Both the position numbers and the translations under genes were made by a program. DNA of 64,000 nt from Pohlia nutans (lineage: Eukaryota; Streptophyta; Bryopsida; Bryales; Mniaceae): NCBI GenBank assembly GCA_022496805.1, contig CM040088.1, positions 1,054,001-1,118,000 on the forward strand. Reading direction: 5' to 3'. The notes below the pieces were generated by a model. That model was not told the origin of the DNA. It searched no databases and was given only the letters and a program-made list of their open reading frames with translations. Positions 11,669-23,637 of this stretch are shown here, piece by piece. Each line of letters begins with the position of its first letter. The first letter of the stretch is position 1.

Positions 11669-12076
11669 CACTAGTAGAAATTTCTGTCCAAGTCAACACA
11701 ATTTCAACAGAGAATCGTTGATTCGGCGTGTTGATTTGGACGCGTTGACTTGGACAGTACCCAACTCGGATCTCTTGATCTGGCTCTGTTCATTCGGTCA
11801 TCTCATGACTCTCTGGGGCTGTAACTGTATTTGCCATGTCATCACTCGTGCTGACGTGTCACATCCATAGCGTAATGATAAATTAATTTCATCCTTCTGC
11901 ATATGTTACTTTTGGTAGAAATTTCGTTGAATTTCATTCACCGGCCATCGCACTCAGTTTGCTGTAATTAGAAAACTGTCCGAATGTGGGTTACTGCAGA
12001 TGCTAAAATAAGCATACGTTGGAGTTTTGAATTACTCTTACGTGTGCTTCATTAGAGCATGTCAATTTCTGTAGTG
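11669..12076. mobile_element. Small CACTA-like non-autonomous element
   Basis: The left end CACTAGTAGAAATTTCTGTC and the reverse complement of the right end, CACTACAGAAATTGAC, share the CACTA start and the inner AGAAATT core. That is the terminus type of many plant CACTA elements. The flanking triplets (TAT and ATT) do not match, so the boundary may be eroded. The LINE ends exactly at the left border, suggesting one insertion truncated or split the other. Confidence 0.5.
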
Positions 12077-12833
12077 ATTTCACTTTTACTGTTTTACTTA
12101 TTTAATTTACCTAACTGTCCTCCACGTGTACAGTTCTGGTTGGTTTAAAATAACAAGTCACCCCTGTATATTTGTGAATATCATGTTCATGCCAGGTACA
12201 TTTTCACGCCCAATCACATTCAATGCCTCGCATGGACTATACTGTGGCCAATCATAGTTGAGGATAAAATTTTCATCCACGACATTGTTAAATAATTAAA
12301 TTTTTCAATTTACATGCCAGCATACTCCCTCTTCAATGCATGCATGGCAATTGCTATACTGCCACCCCTGATCTGGGCTGCTCGACCTCGTTATTCACTA
12401 CCTAAGCACCATGACATTTGCAACCATCCTAAATCTTCAATTCTCCATGCTGATTTCGGGGTCCATTTCAGTGTCACCCAATCAACCCTCTGTCTTCATC
12501 CATACTCAAGTACCTGCACACACGATTTGCATACAATCATCAAAACACTACATTGTCAATAGTTCACCCTTGCAGCAGTAAACGTTGGAAAATAATTACA
12601 CTTTGTCGTTCTCTAACTGGTTGATGTACACTAATTTCCCTTTTTTATTAAAAAAAACGAAATAGGCTGAAACGATTATATTTCCCCCATTTCGTCGAAT
12701 TCTGAAATAGCTGCATTTTGGTTTCGGACATACTACTGCAGTTACTCAGAAGATGAGTGTACCTTGTTTTCAACATGAAAGAAAAAAATAAGACCCACCG
12801 AATAAAAACAAGGCCTTCAATCTAAAAACTTAC
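12077..12833. other. Intergenic DNA, nothing recognised
   Basis: No coding exon that I can support. If the PYROXD2-like gene were complete, its C-terminal exons should lie here on the minus strand, but the conserved CGSGTHPGGGVMG region is not found. Confidence 0.5.
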
Positions 12834-15177
12834 CCTTGTCACTTGGTCTTGCCAATTACCAGTTTTCAAATCATAAGGTGTGTACTAGATGAATAAATTG
12901 ATCACGTGCTTGCTTGCATTGAACATCGCAGTTGAAAGTTACTCAGAAATTCAGAGAAACGTCTTGACTGACCGAACGCTATAGGAGAGAACCATTCAAC
13001 GGTATTGAGTGATAGGACAAACTAGGAGGAGCTATTGTTTGATCCAATACTGAAGGAATGGTCATTTCAATCAAAGGCCTAGATGATGCTCGACCAAGTA
13101 CCGCTTCCCTGTAAGCTGTATCAATTTCATCCATGCTGCACAAATGACCAAGGATGACATGATTAAAGAACATGAAATTGCGCTACAAAGAAATATAATA
13201 AAACAACAAATATCAGAATAAGTTATCCGGGCCTACCAGTCGGTTTAAAGATGGATAGTCCCAAAATGCTCGGGTCCAGCTGTGTTGTCTCTGCAGGGGC
13301 AAGCTCGAAACATTGGTAGGCGATCAACTGTGATGTTAATTTTCGTGGTTCCCTGAACACTCAAAAGACACAAGTTGGTGAGAAATAGACTCTAAACACC
13401 AGACCATGCTTCATCCTCCAGGAATTAATAGATATATTGACATTCATATCTCAATAGCAGGTGAAGTAGTTACAGATTTGTAGTCAATGGATTTGACACC
13501 ACTCAGAAAATCCTCGCTTAATACGTTATCTGGCATCAGCGTCTGCAAAGTGAACACATAAGATAAAGAGTAAGAACACATAAACATACGAGAACATTTT
13601 TAAGTAGGCTACAATCGCAAAAACCGTAAATGAGCATGCCATGTACCAGTCCAACAAGATTGAAACGTCAAATTCATGCAATAGTATGTTTATATCAGAC
13701 GAGATTTTTTCACTGCAAAACACAGGTCTCAAGACTAACATCCAGTCTTATTTCTCGAACCACGATGCTGAGCAACAATTTCTATGTGCTTTTTTCTTTT
13801 CGCTCCTGATTCGACTCACAGACCATACTCCAAGAAGTTTCAGTATGTTCATGTCTACTTATGACATAAAAAGTAGATTGAACTTACCAAGAAGGTAACA
13901 ACAGGTGTAGCATTTGAGAGAACTTGTGTCGCTCGTAACTCTGTCCCGTCAGCCAATACAACCTGACTACTAAATCAAAGAATTGATTTCATGGCCTTGA
14001 AGGTATTTTGTTTCACACATTCAGTAATCCTCACCTCTACCGCAAATGACAGTTACTCTCTACCCTCTACTCAGCTGCCGTGCATCAAAGCAAAATCCCT
14101 TGCCATAGTAATCCAAGGATAGGTTCACCAGGTACATACCCCATTGACAGCTTTTTGAACCCCGGATTCATCCACTAGAAATTGCTTTGCATGTGCCACC
14201 AGTTTCAGCCATGTTTGTTCAAGAGGCCGCAGGGGCCATCCTAAAACTAAAACCCTATGCACTCGCACGAAAACTGGAGAAAGTACCAACCTCCACAGTT
14301 GTAGCTAGAGTTGCACCAACTTCTAATGCTGCCCTCACTATGGCTCTAGATATAGCTCCCATTCCACCTTCAACATTACTAGCGACACCTCGTAATTAGA
14401 ACGTTCATGGTAACAAATTGGAAAAACCAATCTAAATCTTGGTTAGTAACACAACCGTCTGAGAAAAAACCGTCGTCCATTTTGTTCGTAATCCCAAAAC
14501 CTATTCCAGTATCACACTTCCACAAGTCTCATTATCCATTCCCAAACATCACGGCCAAACTGAAGTTTAAGAGAGTTATTTTCAGTTCACCAAATCGCGC
14601 TCCCCTCACTTTCAGGAGGAAGTTAGTCGGCAAAGGTGTACTCACGACCAAATACCACGAGAGCCATTCGTTTCTCCCATCACGTGATGCAATAGCACAT
14701 ATCCACTGCCAGGCGTGTGCACACTGGCCTACCAAATCAAACATCATTTCAGGTCGCAATAGTGTCCTCTAGATTTAATCTAAGAGGATAGACACAAGTT
14801 GAATAGCGTACCATAGCTCCAATTACAGCATCCGTTGCCAAGGTAGCCTTTAAGACATCCGACTGCCATGCACAAATAACACATGTCATAAGCTTCAGCA
14901 ACATCCAGTACTACTCAGCGAAAAGCAAGGCATTCAAAAACAGGACTTAAAGGCAATCATCACACTAAGCCAAGTGACTGTCGAGAAAAGAAGGAAAGAT
15001 TCTTTTGCTAGAACTGGAGCTTAATCATACAAATATTAAATGGGTCGTATTGAAGTCATTACATGCATAACAGGAAATCGTTTAGGGTATGCCAGTTCTC
15101 AATTCACTTTCTAAAGGTTAACACCATACCCCAAAACCAGTTATTCAGCACCTTGGAAGCAGGTGTTAGTAGCAGCT
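12834..15177 (-). pseudogene. PYROXD2-like FAD oxidoreductase, partial and with two in-frame stops
   Basis: Nine minus-strand exons with GT/AG borders rebuild a collinear stretch of the PYROXD2 / plant At5g49555-type FAD/NAD(P)-binding family. Approximate exons: 15125-15177 (LLLTPASKVLNNWF), 14812-14862 (LKATLATDAVIGAM), 14646-14728 (HTPGSGYVLLHHVMGETNG), 14291-14378 (VEGGMGAISRAI), 14140-14190 (FLVDESG), 13888-13962 (VLADGTELRATQVLSNATP), 13474-13542 (PDNVLSEDF), 13237-13352 (TKINITVDRLP), 13023-13135 (MDEIDTAY, RPLIEMTIPS) and 12834-12911 (KHVINLF, YTPY). Splice phases mostly agree. The 13237 exon has TAA after GTIHL, and the 12834 exon has TAG where the family has Gln (FI-stop-YTPY). The FAD-binding GxGxxG N-terminus and the C-terminal GG motif exons are missing. 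Family members are mitochondrial or plastid flavoproteins of poorly known function. Confidence 0.8.
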
Positions 15178-16330
15178 CTATAAAGGATCTGTTCAAAAAA
15201 GAGGACTCTCCACACAAGGTGTTCTTCAATCCTCAAACTCATGAAGTGGCTCACTAAACAATCCTAGAAGGCATTAACGTGGCAAAAAACAACAGCTCAT
15301 TGTGCAGAACAGGAGATATTCCTCACACAAAAGTTCAAGGCACATGTGTCCTTTCTCTAAAGGGAACATTCAGCTATAGCTATTATTTTTGTCAGACTAA
15401 AAAGAATCTACGACATAAGTCATAATGTGAAACATGATACTCTGCTAGGAATGTTAAAGAAATGTTACGGGGATTGCGTAGATCACTTACGTAATCTCCT
15501 GTTGCCTCAGTTTTGATGAGCATTTCAGTAAACTAAGAATATGCACTCACATCGTGGGAGTTGTCATAATTAACATTCATGCTTTTGTTTAAGATATATG
15601 TAATTTTTAAAGAAAACTTACCACATCACCAATTTACCTCACAACATGTAGATTGGAGACTTTTCTCTAATCCCGGTCACTTCATTTTTTCCTGCACAAA
15701 AAACAGCTCCTATATACAAAGTGATTGCTGTGTAGTCTATTCAAATTCCATATGCATCACATTACCCTTTCCGCAACAATGAATGTCATCAACAAAGTTT
15801 AGGGTCCAGAAATGTCACCTTCATCATGGATTGAACAGTGATCACCTCCTGTAATGGGGGACATGAATAACTACGCCTCTCGGTATTTACTAAATTATAC
15901 CATATTCTCCAGTACATTTCTCTATATACTCTGTCCATCATATCATTCCCTGGCCTTTTAAATAGGCATAATTCTAATTCTATAAATCTGCAATTCCCAC
16001 AACAATTGCAACATATACTGCATTACAAAGTCAAAATGCAGGTTATAAATATAATGCCTCTACACACTCTACACCCTTGAACATATACTTATACTCCATC
16101 CATGAAAATATTCCCATCGTCAGCAATGGTATCTATTTATTCTTCTATGTTACAGGATGTTACATCAGAAAAGAATATTTAACTCAGTACGGACAAGCCC
16201 TGCTGGTCATCGTCCACCTGTGACGTCGTCGTGTACACGTTTTTGTTTCACTACAATAGATTTTCATACATTACAATCTGCAAAATCCTGATGTCATAAT
16301 ATTACTTACGTGAAACTATTATATATGATG
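15178..16330. other. Intergenic or intron-like DNA
   Basis: The missing N-terminal exons of the PYROXD2-like gene should lie here or further left-to-right on the minus strand, but I could not find the dinucleotide-binding motif. No other gene is visible. Confidence 0.4.
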
Positions 16331-16741
16331 CACGGGGAGGTCACTCCATTGTCAAGTAGAACACCACATGCGAGACAAAAAAATCTACTTTTTCTAAGTT
16401 GCATCACAAAAATGAATCAAAATTTTATCGATTTTTTTTCATGAATAGATATACACAATATCTATTACATACTAAAAATTCATAACCAAATATGATGATT
16501 TGTTTTTTTAATAAAACATACCGTTTCTAACTAGAATGACGCAGAATTGAACTAAGACAATTACTATAAAAAATTAATATGGCTAAAAATTTCAAAAAAA
16601 TATATAAAAGATGTTATCAATGGTTATGTATATGTAGAAAAAATATCATAAAATTTAAAATTATCTATGCCATATAATATAGGGGTAGCAAACTTGTCTC
16701 GCACGTGGTGTTCAACTTGACTATAGAGTGACCCCCCCGTG
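16331..16741. mobile_element. MITE with about 50-bp TIRs and 8-bp target duplication
   Basis: The ends are long imperfect inverted repeats: CACGGGGAGGTCACTC at the left and GAGTGACCCCCCCGTG at the right. The match extends inward over AAGT.GAACACCAC.TGCGAGACAA. The octamer ATATGATG flanks both sides (16323-16330 and 16742-16749), a clean target-site duplication. An 8-bp duplication fits hAT; the long TIRs fit a Mutator-like MITE. At 411 bp with an AT-rich core it encodes nothing. Confidence 0.85.
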
Positions 16742-16749
16742 ATATGATG

Positions 16750-17399
16750 TCCATTTCAAAACAGACTAATAGTCTTACACAACAAAGTTACAGCTACTTT
16801 GACAGTTGCATATATGAACTAGATATTTGCTTATCACACTTCCATCACATGTCTCACGCTCTTAACTTTGCGTACGATTCGCATATACTGTTTCTAAGTT
16901 ACATACGCTATGTTAGTTACCGCACACTTCCAGTCCGATCATCGCATGTAACGAAACAAACTTACTATACTGTGGTACTTACTACTTTTCACACACACTT
17001 TTAATAACCAAACACAATATCTACTACACCCGATTTGCAAAACACATCGTCTCAAAATTCTCCAATCCTTGCGTTCTATATCAAGCTACTATACCCTTCT
17101 CGGTTGGGCTGCAAACCGCAATTCGATTGTTAAGTTTGCAGAACACCTGATCATCATGTACTTCCACTTTTCATGTTCTCTCCCGCTTCACTTCTCATTG
17201 CAGTTTGCGTCTTCGTTTCTCTGCAACGGTTCAACCCCCCCCCCCCCCCTACATCCTAAATTTAAGTTCAAAGGAAGTATATAATTATATTCTGTTTAGG
17301 CTTCTCCTAACACACTGCAGACGTTCACTTCGATCAACTTCCAATTCAATCTCAACTACTGTAGATTAGAAAATGATTAGTGAACTTGCCTTCACTTGT
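16750..17399. other. Intergenic DNA with a C-homopolymer
   Basis: No gene supported. A 15-base run of C lies near 17237. Plus-strand open frames (16744-17004, 17069-17284) look like chance. Confidence 0.45.
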
Positions 17400-19194
17400 T
17401 CACCGCTCTTCTCTGTTGTATTTGGATCTCATCCCAGTCTTGGCTCTTAACCGGTCAATCTCAGACTGCAGTTCTTTAATCATGTCCTCATTTGATATGC
17501 GCTGTGTTTCATTGCTTCTTGAGTTTCTCCTGCTTGACGCACTCCCTCCTCTACCATACTGCGTCTCCTTCTCTTGAAATCCAACGTCTTTCTCAAAAAT
17601 CGAGTAAATACCTATCGATATATTAGAATACATAGTAACATTGAGCAAATACGGTTTCACGCACTTAATTGAACACAATATCCGCCCGGAAACAGAACAT
17701 GCTACAATATTCATTTAACCATAACTGTACAACATAATTCCATCCTACATTCAACATAACACACTACGATCAGAAACCTAGAAATTTTTTCATGTTGCTT
17801 CCATACTTCACCTCAAAACCAGAAAATACTGAACTCGCTCCCCAACAACCACATATGGTATCGAAATTCATATGTTCATGTACAAATCCCACCATAGTAC
17901 CATTTTGTACATCTAAAACGTTGAGTTGCAGTAATTGGGTGAACTATTACGTACCCCGCTCCATGATTGACCAAAATTAAGGACTACCCTTCAAGAACTT
18001 CTTGACAGCTACACATCATGAAAGCATTTGCTGTGCACAATGCTCCCTAACATCTAAAAAACAGTAGTTCGTTACTTATACTTTATTCACATCCATAGAA
18101 ATATTGTTCCAAGTTACATTGTTCCCACATCGCATCAAAATTCACATATTCATGAACACTGCTACTGGAACGTACCTTGTCCGCAGATATGTGCTGCTCA
18201 TTCCAAGGACGGCACTCAGCGTCTTCACTTTTCCTCTGATCAGTCATAGGACTTTGGCTGTGCGAGCCCATGGAGTGTTTGTCCGAATTCCTTTCTGTTG
18301 ACTCTTCCACTTCCACACCGTCCATAGTGTCTTTCTTTTTCAATCCCCCGAAGCCCTTGTCACGGCTCATTTCGAATTCGATTTCGTCCGGGTCTGGAGA
18401 CCTGTTAAATTCTTCTCGAAGTCTCTCTCGCACGCTGTTCACCGCATTGCTTCCAGTCCTTCCTAAAGTTCTGCGGGAAGCATTTGCCCGTTTCCCTTGT
18501 TCAGATTTTTGTCGCCGCTGTCTGCTTGCCGCCAACTTCACGAGTCGTTGCCAAACCTGATGATCAATATGAAGGGGTTGGGGCTCTCCTCTGTCGATCA
18601 AAGCAAGGTATTTGCCACGCTTTCTCGTTACCGCCCTCCCCATCATGGTCTTCAGAAAAGCAGCATTAAGGGCCCCGGAGTATTCAAACCGTTCATCCAA
18701 ACGTTCCTTAAAAGTGGTCACAGCTTCATATGTTTGGTGTGAAATGTGACAGCACGACAGATCCAGTCCTGTTGCAAGCTTAAATATTTCACCTACCCAG
18801 ACTGGTCTTCTGGGACCGTACGGTTTTCCATCCGCATCTAAAGTTAGATAGAATGGTTTCTTTCCATCGCGTTGTCGTCGCGCCATTTCTTCCTCTCGAA
18901 CAGCTTGCTTGTGCCGTCGTATCCTTCTATCCAATGCTCGTGATGGAAGATGAGGATTCTCTACGTTCACAGTCTGTGAACTTCTATGTTCCGTTACCGC
19001 AGCACCGTATGAATTTCTTGGCATGGAATCAGGTGGCGATAGCAACAATGACATTGCAGGGCTCCTCTGGTGCTTTTTTGGACGACGTCCTGGAGACACT
19101 GATCTTCTGTAAGTTGGACCACCATCGGCAGATACTGACTGCCTCCGGCTCTGCACCGGCGATCTATATGGCGACCTCCCATACTGTCGCGAAC
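17400..19194 (-). CDS. Transposase_24-type protein of CACTA (Ptta/En/Spm) elements
   Basis: Two minus-strand exons are clear. The main exon (18176-19194) starts after an AG acceptor and ends at a GT donor just past ISADK. It encodes a Ser/Arg-rich N-terminus, then the Transposase_24 core: RKRGKYLALIDRGEPQPLHI, QVWQRLVKLAASRQRR, SEQGKRANASRRTLGRTGSN, REEFNRSPDPDEIEFEM and GFGGLKKKD. The last exon (about 17400-17592) encodes MIKELQSEIDRLRAK, a short coiled coil, then a stop. This is the usual end of the family. Such proteins are accessory products of CACTA transposons, thought to act in the nucleus. Upstream exons are expected above 22.4 kb if the 19.3-22.4 kb element sits in an intron. I find no break in these exons. 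No CACTA termini bracket the gene in the window. Confidence 0.75.
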
Positions 19195-19784
19195 CTAGAA
19201 TGTCGTGGCACAACAAGAAAAACATTCCATTAGAGCTGAGTGTATGCACGGCAAATGCATTGTTTCGAGCATAAATCCAAACATAGTAGTTAGCAATTTC
19301 ACAGCTCTTTCGCTGGCAACCCCGTTACATTAGTGTAAAACATAGTATTTTGCCACCAAGTTTTGCACCAATAAATTGGTGCATTTTCAACGATGCACCA
19401 ACTTTTGAATTGTAATTAATTGGTGCTTTTGAACACTCTGTCGTAAAACAGAAAAATAATCCACTTCATTACGTTCATATTGCAAATCACGTAATCCTCT
19501 TCAATTTACAAATTCTGAAATATCATTGTTTTGTGAAATTTGAATGTTGTGAAAAAAAATCTGCGCTGCCCGGAAAGATTCTAGCTACCCGAAAAAATCT
19601 GGCAGCCCAGAAATTTTCTGGCTGCCAGAAAATTTCCGAGCTGCCAGAAAATTTCGGACTGCCAGAAAATTTCCGGGCAGCCCGAAGCTGCCACCACACC
19701 TTTGACTTTGCCCTATGTCAACGCCAAGTCCACTCATCACCACGGTCAACCCCGAAGTCAAGTCCACATCATCACATGTCACCA

Positions 19785-19850
19785 TGGGGTTCGAACCCAA
19801 GACCTCGTGGTCATGGGTGGAGAGACTATCACCACTAGCCCAAGCCACTT
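19785..19850 (-). repeat. tRNA-derived SINE head inside the long-TIR element
   Basis: Read on the minus strand, an A box (TGGGCTAGTGG, about 19832-19843) is followed by a consensus B box GGTTCGAACCC (about 19788-19798). The same segment appears in forward orientation in the inverted copy at 35601-35670. Confidence 0.6.
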
Positions 19851-19929
19851 CTCATGAACAAAGTGTTTGAAAAATGGATAATATACAATCACCAAAAAAA
19901 ATTCAGCAATTTACATTGTTTGGTAAAAT

Positions 19930-20690
19930 TTTCAAACGGTCATAACTTTTGCAATATAACACATTTTTGAACGTTTTTTTTTTTCATGGGTAGGTATTGT
20001 AATGAGGAACGTACTCCAATTAAAAAATTTAGTAAAACATTTAGGAGTTTTTCTCTATTCAATTTAAAGTGACAGCAGAGTTAGAAAAGCATGTAGTAAT
20101 TTTTAAACCTTTATAACTTTTGCAATACAATACATTTTTGATCGTTTTTTTTTTTCATGGGTAGGTATTGTAATGAGGAATGTACTCTAATTAAAAAATT
20201 TAGTAAAACATTTAGGAGTTTTTCTCTATTCAATTTAAAGTGACAGCAGAGTTAGAAGAACATGTAGTAATGTTTAAACCTTTATAACTTTTGCAATATA
20301 ATACATTTTTGATCGTTTTTTTTTTTCATGAGTAGGTGTTGTAATGAGGAATCTACTTCAATAAAAAAAATTGGCAAAACATTTGAGATTTTTTCTCTAT
20401 TTAATTTAAAGTGACAGCAGAGTTAGAAGAACATGTAGTAATTTTTAAACCTTTATAACTTTTGCAATACAATACATTTTTTATTGTTTTTTTTTTTCAT
20501 GGGTAGGTGTTGTAATGAGGAACATACTTCAATAAAAAAAACTGGCAAAAAAGGTAAGAGAATTGCTATATTCAATTTAAAGTGACAGCAGAGTTAGAGA
20601 AACATGTAGTAATTTTAAACCTTCATAACTTTTGCAATACAAAAAAAATTTGAACATTTTTTTTCATGTGTAGATGTTGTAAAGTGTTTG
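19930..20690. repeat. Tandem repeat, about 173-bp unit, four-plus copies
   Basis: Each unit contains AACTTTTGCAATA, a T-run followed by CATG.GTAGGT, TTGTAATGAGGAA and AAAGTGACAGCAGAGTTAG. Copies start about every 173 bp. The array is mirrored in the inverted copy at 34790-35540. Confidence 0.85.
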
Positions 20691-20729
20691 ATGAGGAGCT
20701 CTTGCATTTTAATAATAAGAGGATGTTTT

Positions 20730-20880
20730 CTTGAAATTCACGTAGAACATAATTCATGTATTTCTTGTAATTTACGTAATTCCTGACATTCATGTATTTC
20801 TTGCAATTCGTGTAATTTTTGAAATTCATATAATTTTTGTAATTCACATATTTCTCAAAATTAATGTAGAACATAATTCA
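20730..20880. repeat. 15-18-bp short repeats (TTCATGTATTTCTTGTAA type)
   Basis: Imperfect repetition of an ATT-C-GTA-TTTCTTG-like word. It is mirrored at 34576-34720, and a better preserved 18-bp version lies at 51535-51725. Read on the minus strand it keeps a repetitive Asn/Tyr/Lys frame open, which I take as a by-product. Confidence 0.7.
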
Positions 20881-21620
20881 CCAATTTTTTTGTATTACGT
20901 GATATTTGTCAATATTTGAAAAATGATGTGTATAAATTATGATACTTTGTTGAACCACGTGATGTGTATGTTGTTGCTATGTATGAGAAATCCTTAAAAA
21001 AGGATATGCAACATCATAAACATAAATTTCATACGTAGATGGATATCGTAATCATAAATACATGATATCATTATACAAGGGTTTTTTTTGCATCGTTGAA
21101 AAATTATAAAACTATGAAAAACTAAAGTACAAATTAAACGTGAAAAAGATAAAAAGTAAGGAATAAAATGATTTGGTTATGTCTCAGTTGCCTTTAAAAT
21201 CCAACAATATAGAAATAATGAATATTGCATTGTTAATGCTATCAAATCCAAATAAATTTCACGTACAAACATCAATGGAAGTGGGAGGTTTTTTTTGCCA
21301 CCAATGTTGGTGTCACATTGCACCAATATACAAGTTTGGTGTTTTTTGCAAAGTTTGGTTGGTGGCAAATCACCATGGTTTGTACTAGTGGGTTGTGATA
21401 CAAGATGGAAACTATTTTGTATGACGTGGAAGTGGAGGTTCTACTTGCACACGATAACTTGGCGAACTTATAAATTGAAATGCAGTTTTTGCAGGATATA
21501 GGGACACGTTCTAGCTAGTTTCTATAAACAATAGACTTTGGAGAAGCAGTTGTAGATGATGATGGCATTACATGCTGAGATACATGATCTTAATGAATTG
21601 AAGTTTGATGTGATAGTATT

Positions 21621-21803
21621 TGTGCCTTTCAAAGTGTCTTTACGTACTCGGTGTTTCTCACGTGATTTGATGGACGTGATTGTGCCTTGAAAGTGTATTT
21701 ACGTACTCGGTGTTTCTCACATGATTTGATGTACGTGATTGTGCCTTTGAAAGTGTATTTACTTACTCGGTGTTTCTCACGTGATTTGATGTACGTGATT
21801 GTG
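21621..21803. repeat. Three 60-bp tandem repeats
   Basis: Three near-identical copies of a 60-bp unit containing TGTGCCTTTGAAAGTGT, TACGTACTCGGTGTTTCTCA and GTGATTTGATGTACGTGAT. The array lies past the point where the inverted copy diverges, so it has no counterpart near 33.9 kb. Confidence 0.85.
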
Positions 21804-22389
21804 AGGTGGTAATTATAATACTGCAATAAATTTAATTTATGAACCTACCAATATTAAAATATATGTTGCACAAAAAAATGATTGTGATGAAATTACGTAA
21901 TGTATGGTGAGTTCAACAACTTTCTTGAGAATTGAAACTTTTGATTTGATGCAAGTGGGTGATTGAATTTGAAGTTCAATAAAAAAAATGTTGGATTTGA
22001 TTACCTCAATATCCAATTCAGAAGTGTACGTTATCCTAAAATACGTTGCAAGTGATAAATCGCAAAGAATTGCCATACATATCCAATACTACAATGTTGT
22101 CAATAAAATACGTCAGTATTTTAAATCTGACAATCTAGAAAACATGTGTTTGACACAATGTAGTGAATGTGTTAAAGTAAACGTAAATTCACATAAAAAT
22201 ATAACAAAAAACAAAACATTTTCATGAAGTCTTGCAATATCAACGTAGTTAAATGAACAATTTCTTTGTTTTACAACAGAGTGTTCAAAAGCACCAAAAA
22301 CTTACAATTATGAAGTTGGTGCATTACTAAAAATGCACCAATTTTTTGGTGCAAAAATTGGTGGCAAAATACCATGATTTGTACTAGTG

Positions 22390-23600
22390 ATGGTTCAATT
22401 CCATTTTCCAGTATTATTGTGGAAATAATTATGAAATCCTTAATGGCAAATGCATATGTTCATAAAACTCTGAATTGTGGATCTCAGAATGAGGGCTGCA
22501 AAGTACTAACCTTTAGTGATTGTCGATTAGCGTGGTAGGAACAGTGCGGTGTAGCTTTGCTGTGCTAGAGAGATTGATTCAGTTGTTGCTGAGTGAGAGG
22601 AATTGGTTGCTTGCCTGTGGATTCTGATGTATGTAATTCCATATCCATTAGCACTGTGAAAGTTTGTAATCTGAATAACAAGAGTATACCTATAGCCCTA
22701 AGCAAGATATATAAACAATATTACATGTTAACCTCTCAGATACAAGCACAGAACTGGACTTTAGAAAATTTACATTGTAGTGCGTTCTTTACAATTAAAA
22801 CTAATTAGTACAAATACATCATGCAGACATCGGAACTCTACAAGCATTATGAAATTTGTTTGTAGTGAGATTTTGAAGTTTAAGGGAACTCTACATTCGA
22901 AGTGCTAACAAAACGGATTGTTACATACCTGTGTAAAGGTATAAGGCATCGCAAAAGTAGAACACAATGGGAATATATAACGACTCAATGCCTGTAGCAA
23001 TCTTTATAGCGGCGCTACAATACTTGGGAGCTCAGACACTGCCACCTGCATGTCCATGCAATTGAACATGATCAGTTCACCAAAAGATTTATTGCATCAC
23101 ATTGGGCAGGATAAGGAAACATAATACTGCGGAGGACTATGTGGGGTTGTCATACTCTGGTGCATTCAGTCTATGAAACATAGTATTATAAAACCATTGT
23201 AAAGGCACCGACACGCCACAACTTTTGTACGTCAAATGACACTAGCATACCCTATGATCTAGAATCTCCTTTGCGCAGAGGAGATTCTAGATCATACATA
23301 TGTTTCCATTCAATCCATCCAAGCAAGTACCCTGCGTGTTTTAGACCGCGCCTCATAAACATGTATTTCCCATACATAGTGTTTCAAAAGATCAAATCTA
23401 TCATAGTATGCGACAATACCTGATAACCGAGCTTTAAGGCTGGCAAATTGTCTATACCAGTGAAGATTTCCTTAATGGCACTCTTCTGTAAACCAACCCT
23501 ACCATCTGTCAGGGACCAAAATGTGTACTGAGGTCATGTACACAGTAGGGCTTTGAAAATTCTAGGTAACAAGGCCCAACTCCTCATATCATTGACACGT
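22390..23600. other. Intergenic or intron-like DNA
   Basis: No exon I can name. It may hold intron and small exons of the minus-strand transposase-like gene. A perfect 17-bp-stem palindrome at 23254-23295 is listed separately. Confidence 0.4.
23254..23295. repeat. Perfect 17-bp-arm palindrome
   Basis: ATGATCTAGAATCTCCT is followed by an 8-base spacer (TTGCGCAG) and then its exact reverse complement. It could form a cruciform or RNA hairpin, or be a transposon excision scar. No U-tract follows and no gene end is adjacent. Confidence 0.9.
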
Positions 23601-23637
23601 GAAAGCATTTGTGTCATAGAAAATACATTCCATGTTT

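Larger units (their letters stand above)
19328..22389. mobile_element. Long-TIR element with CACTA-like ends, copy 1
   Basis: About 130 bp at the left (CATTAGTGTAAAACATAGTA, TTTTGCCACCAA, TTGGTGCTTTTGAACACTCT) returns inverted at 22250-22389, ending TTTGTACTAGTG. The termini read CAYTAGTRYAAA, so they resemble CACTA ends, but the flanking triplets (TTA and ATG) do not match. A second, related right end lies at 21389 (GGTTTGTACTAGTG), hinting at nesting. The 3.06-kb interior holds tandem repeats and a SINE-like segment and no transposase. The first 2.2 kb recur inverted at 33925-36141. Confidence 0.75.

Noticed and set aside
12834..13352. Possible nuclear stop-codon reassignment (TAA/TAG read as Gln), suggested by the stops in the PYROXD2-like exons
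   Set aside because: Gln in the LINE, TNP2 and Transposase_24 frames is written with CAA/CAG, long frames end at TAA/TAG/TGA where families end, and the other host fragments are also damaged by frameshifts. Pseudogene decay is the simpler reading.
20623..20874. Tyr/Asn/Lys repeat protein (also at 34576-34827)
   Set aside because: It is the translation of a short AT-rich tandem repeat within a transposon; listed as a repeat instead.
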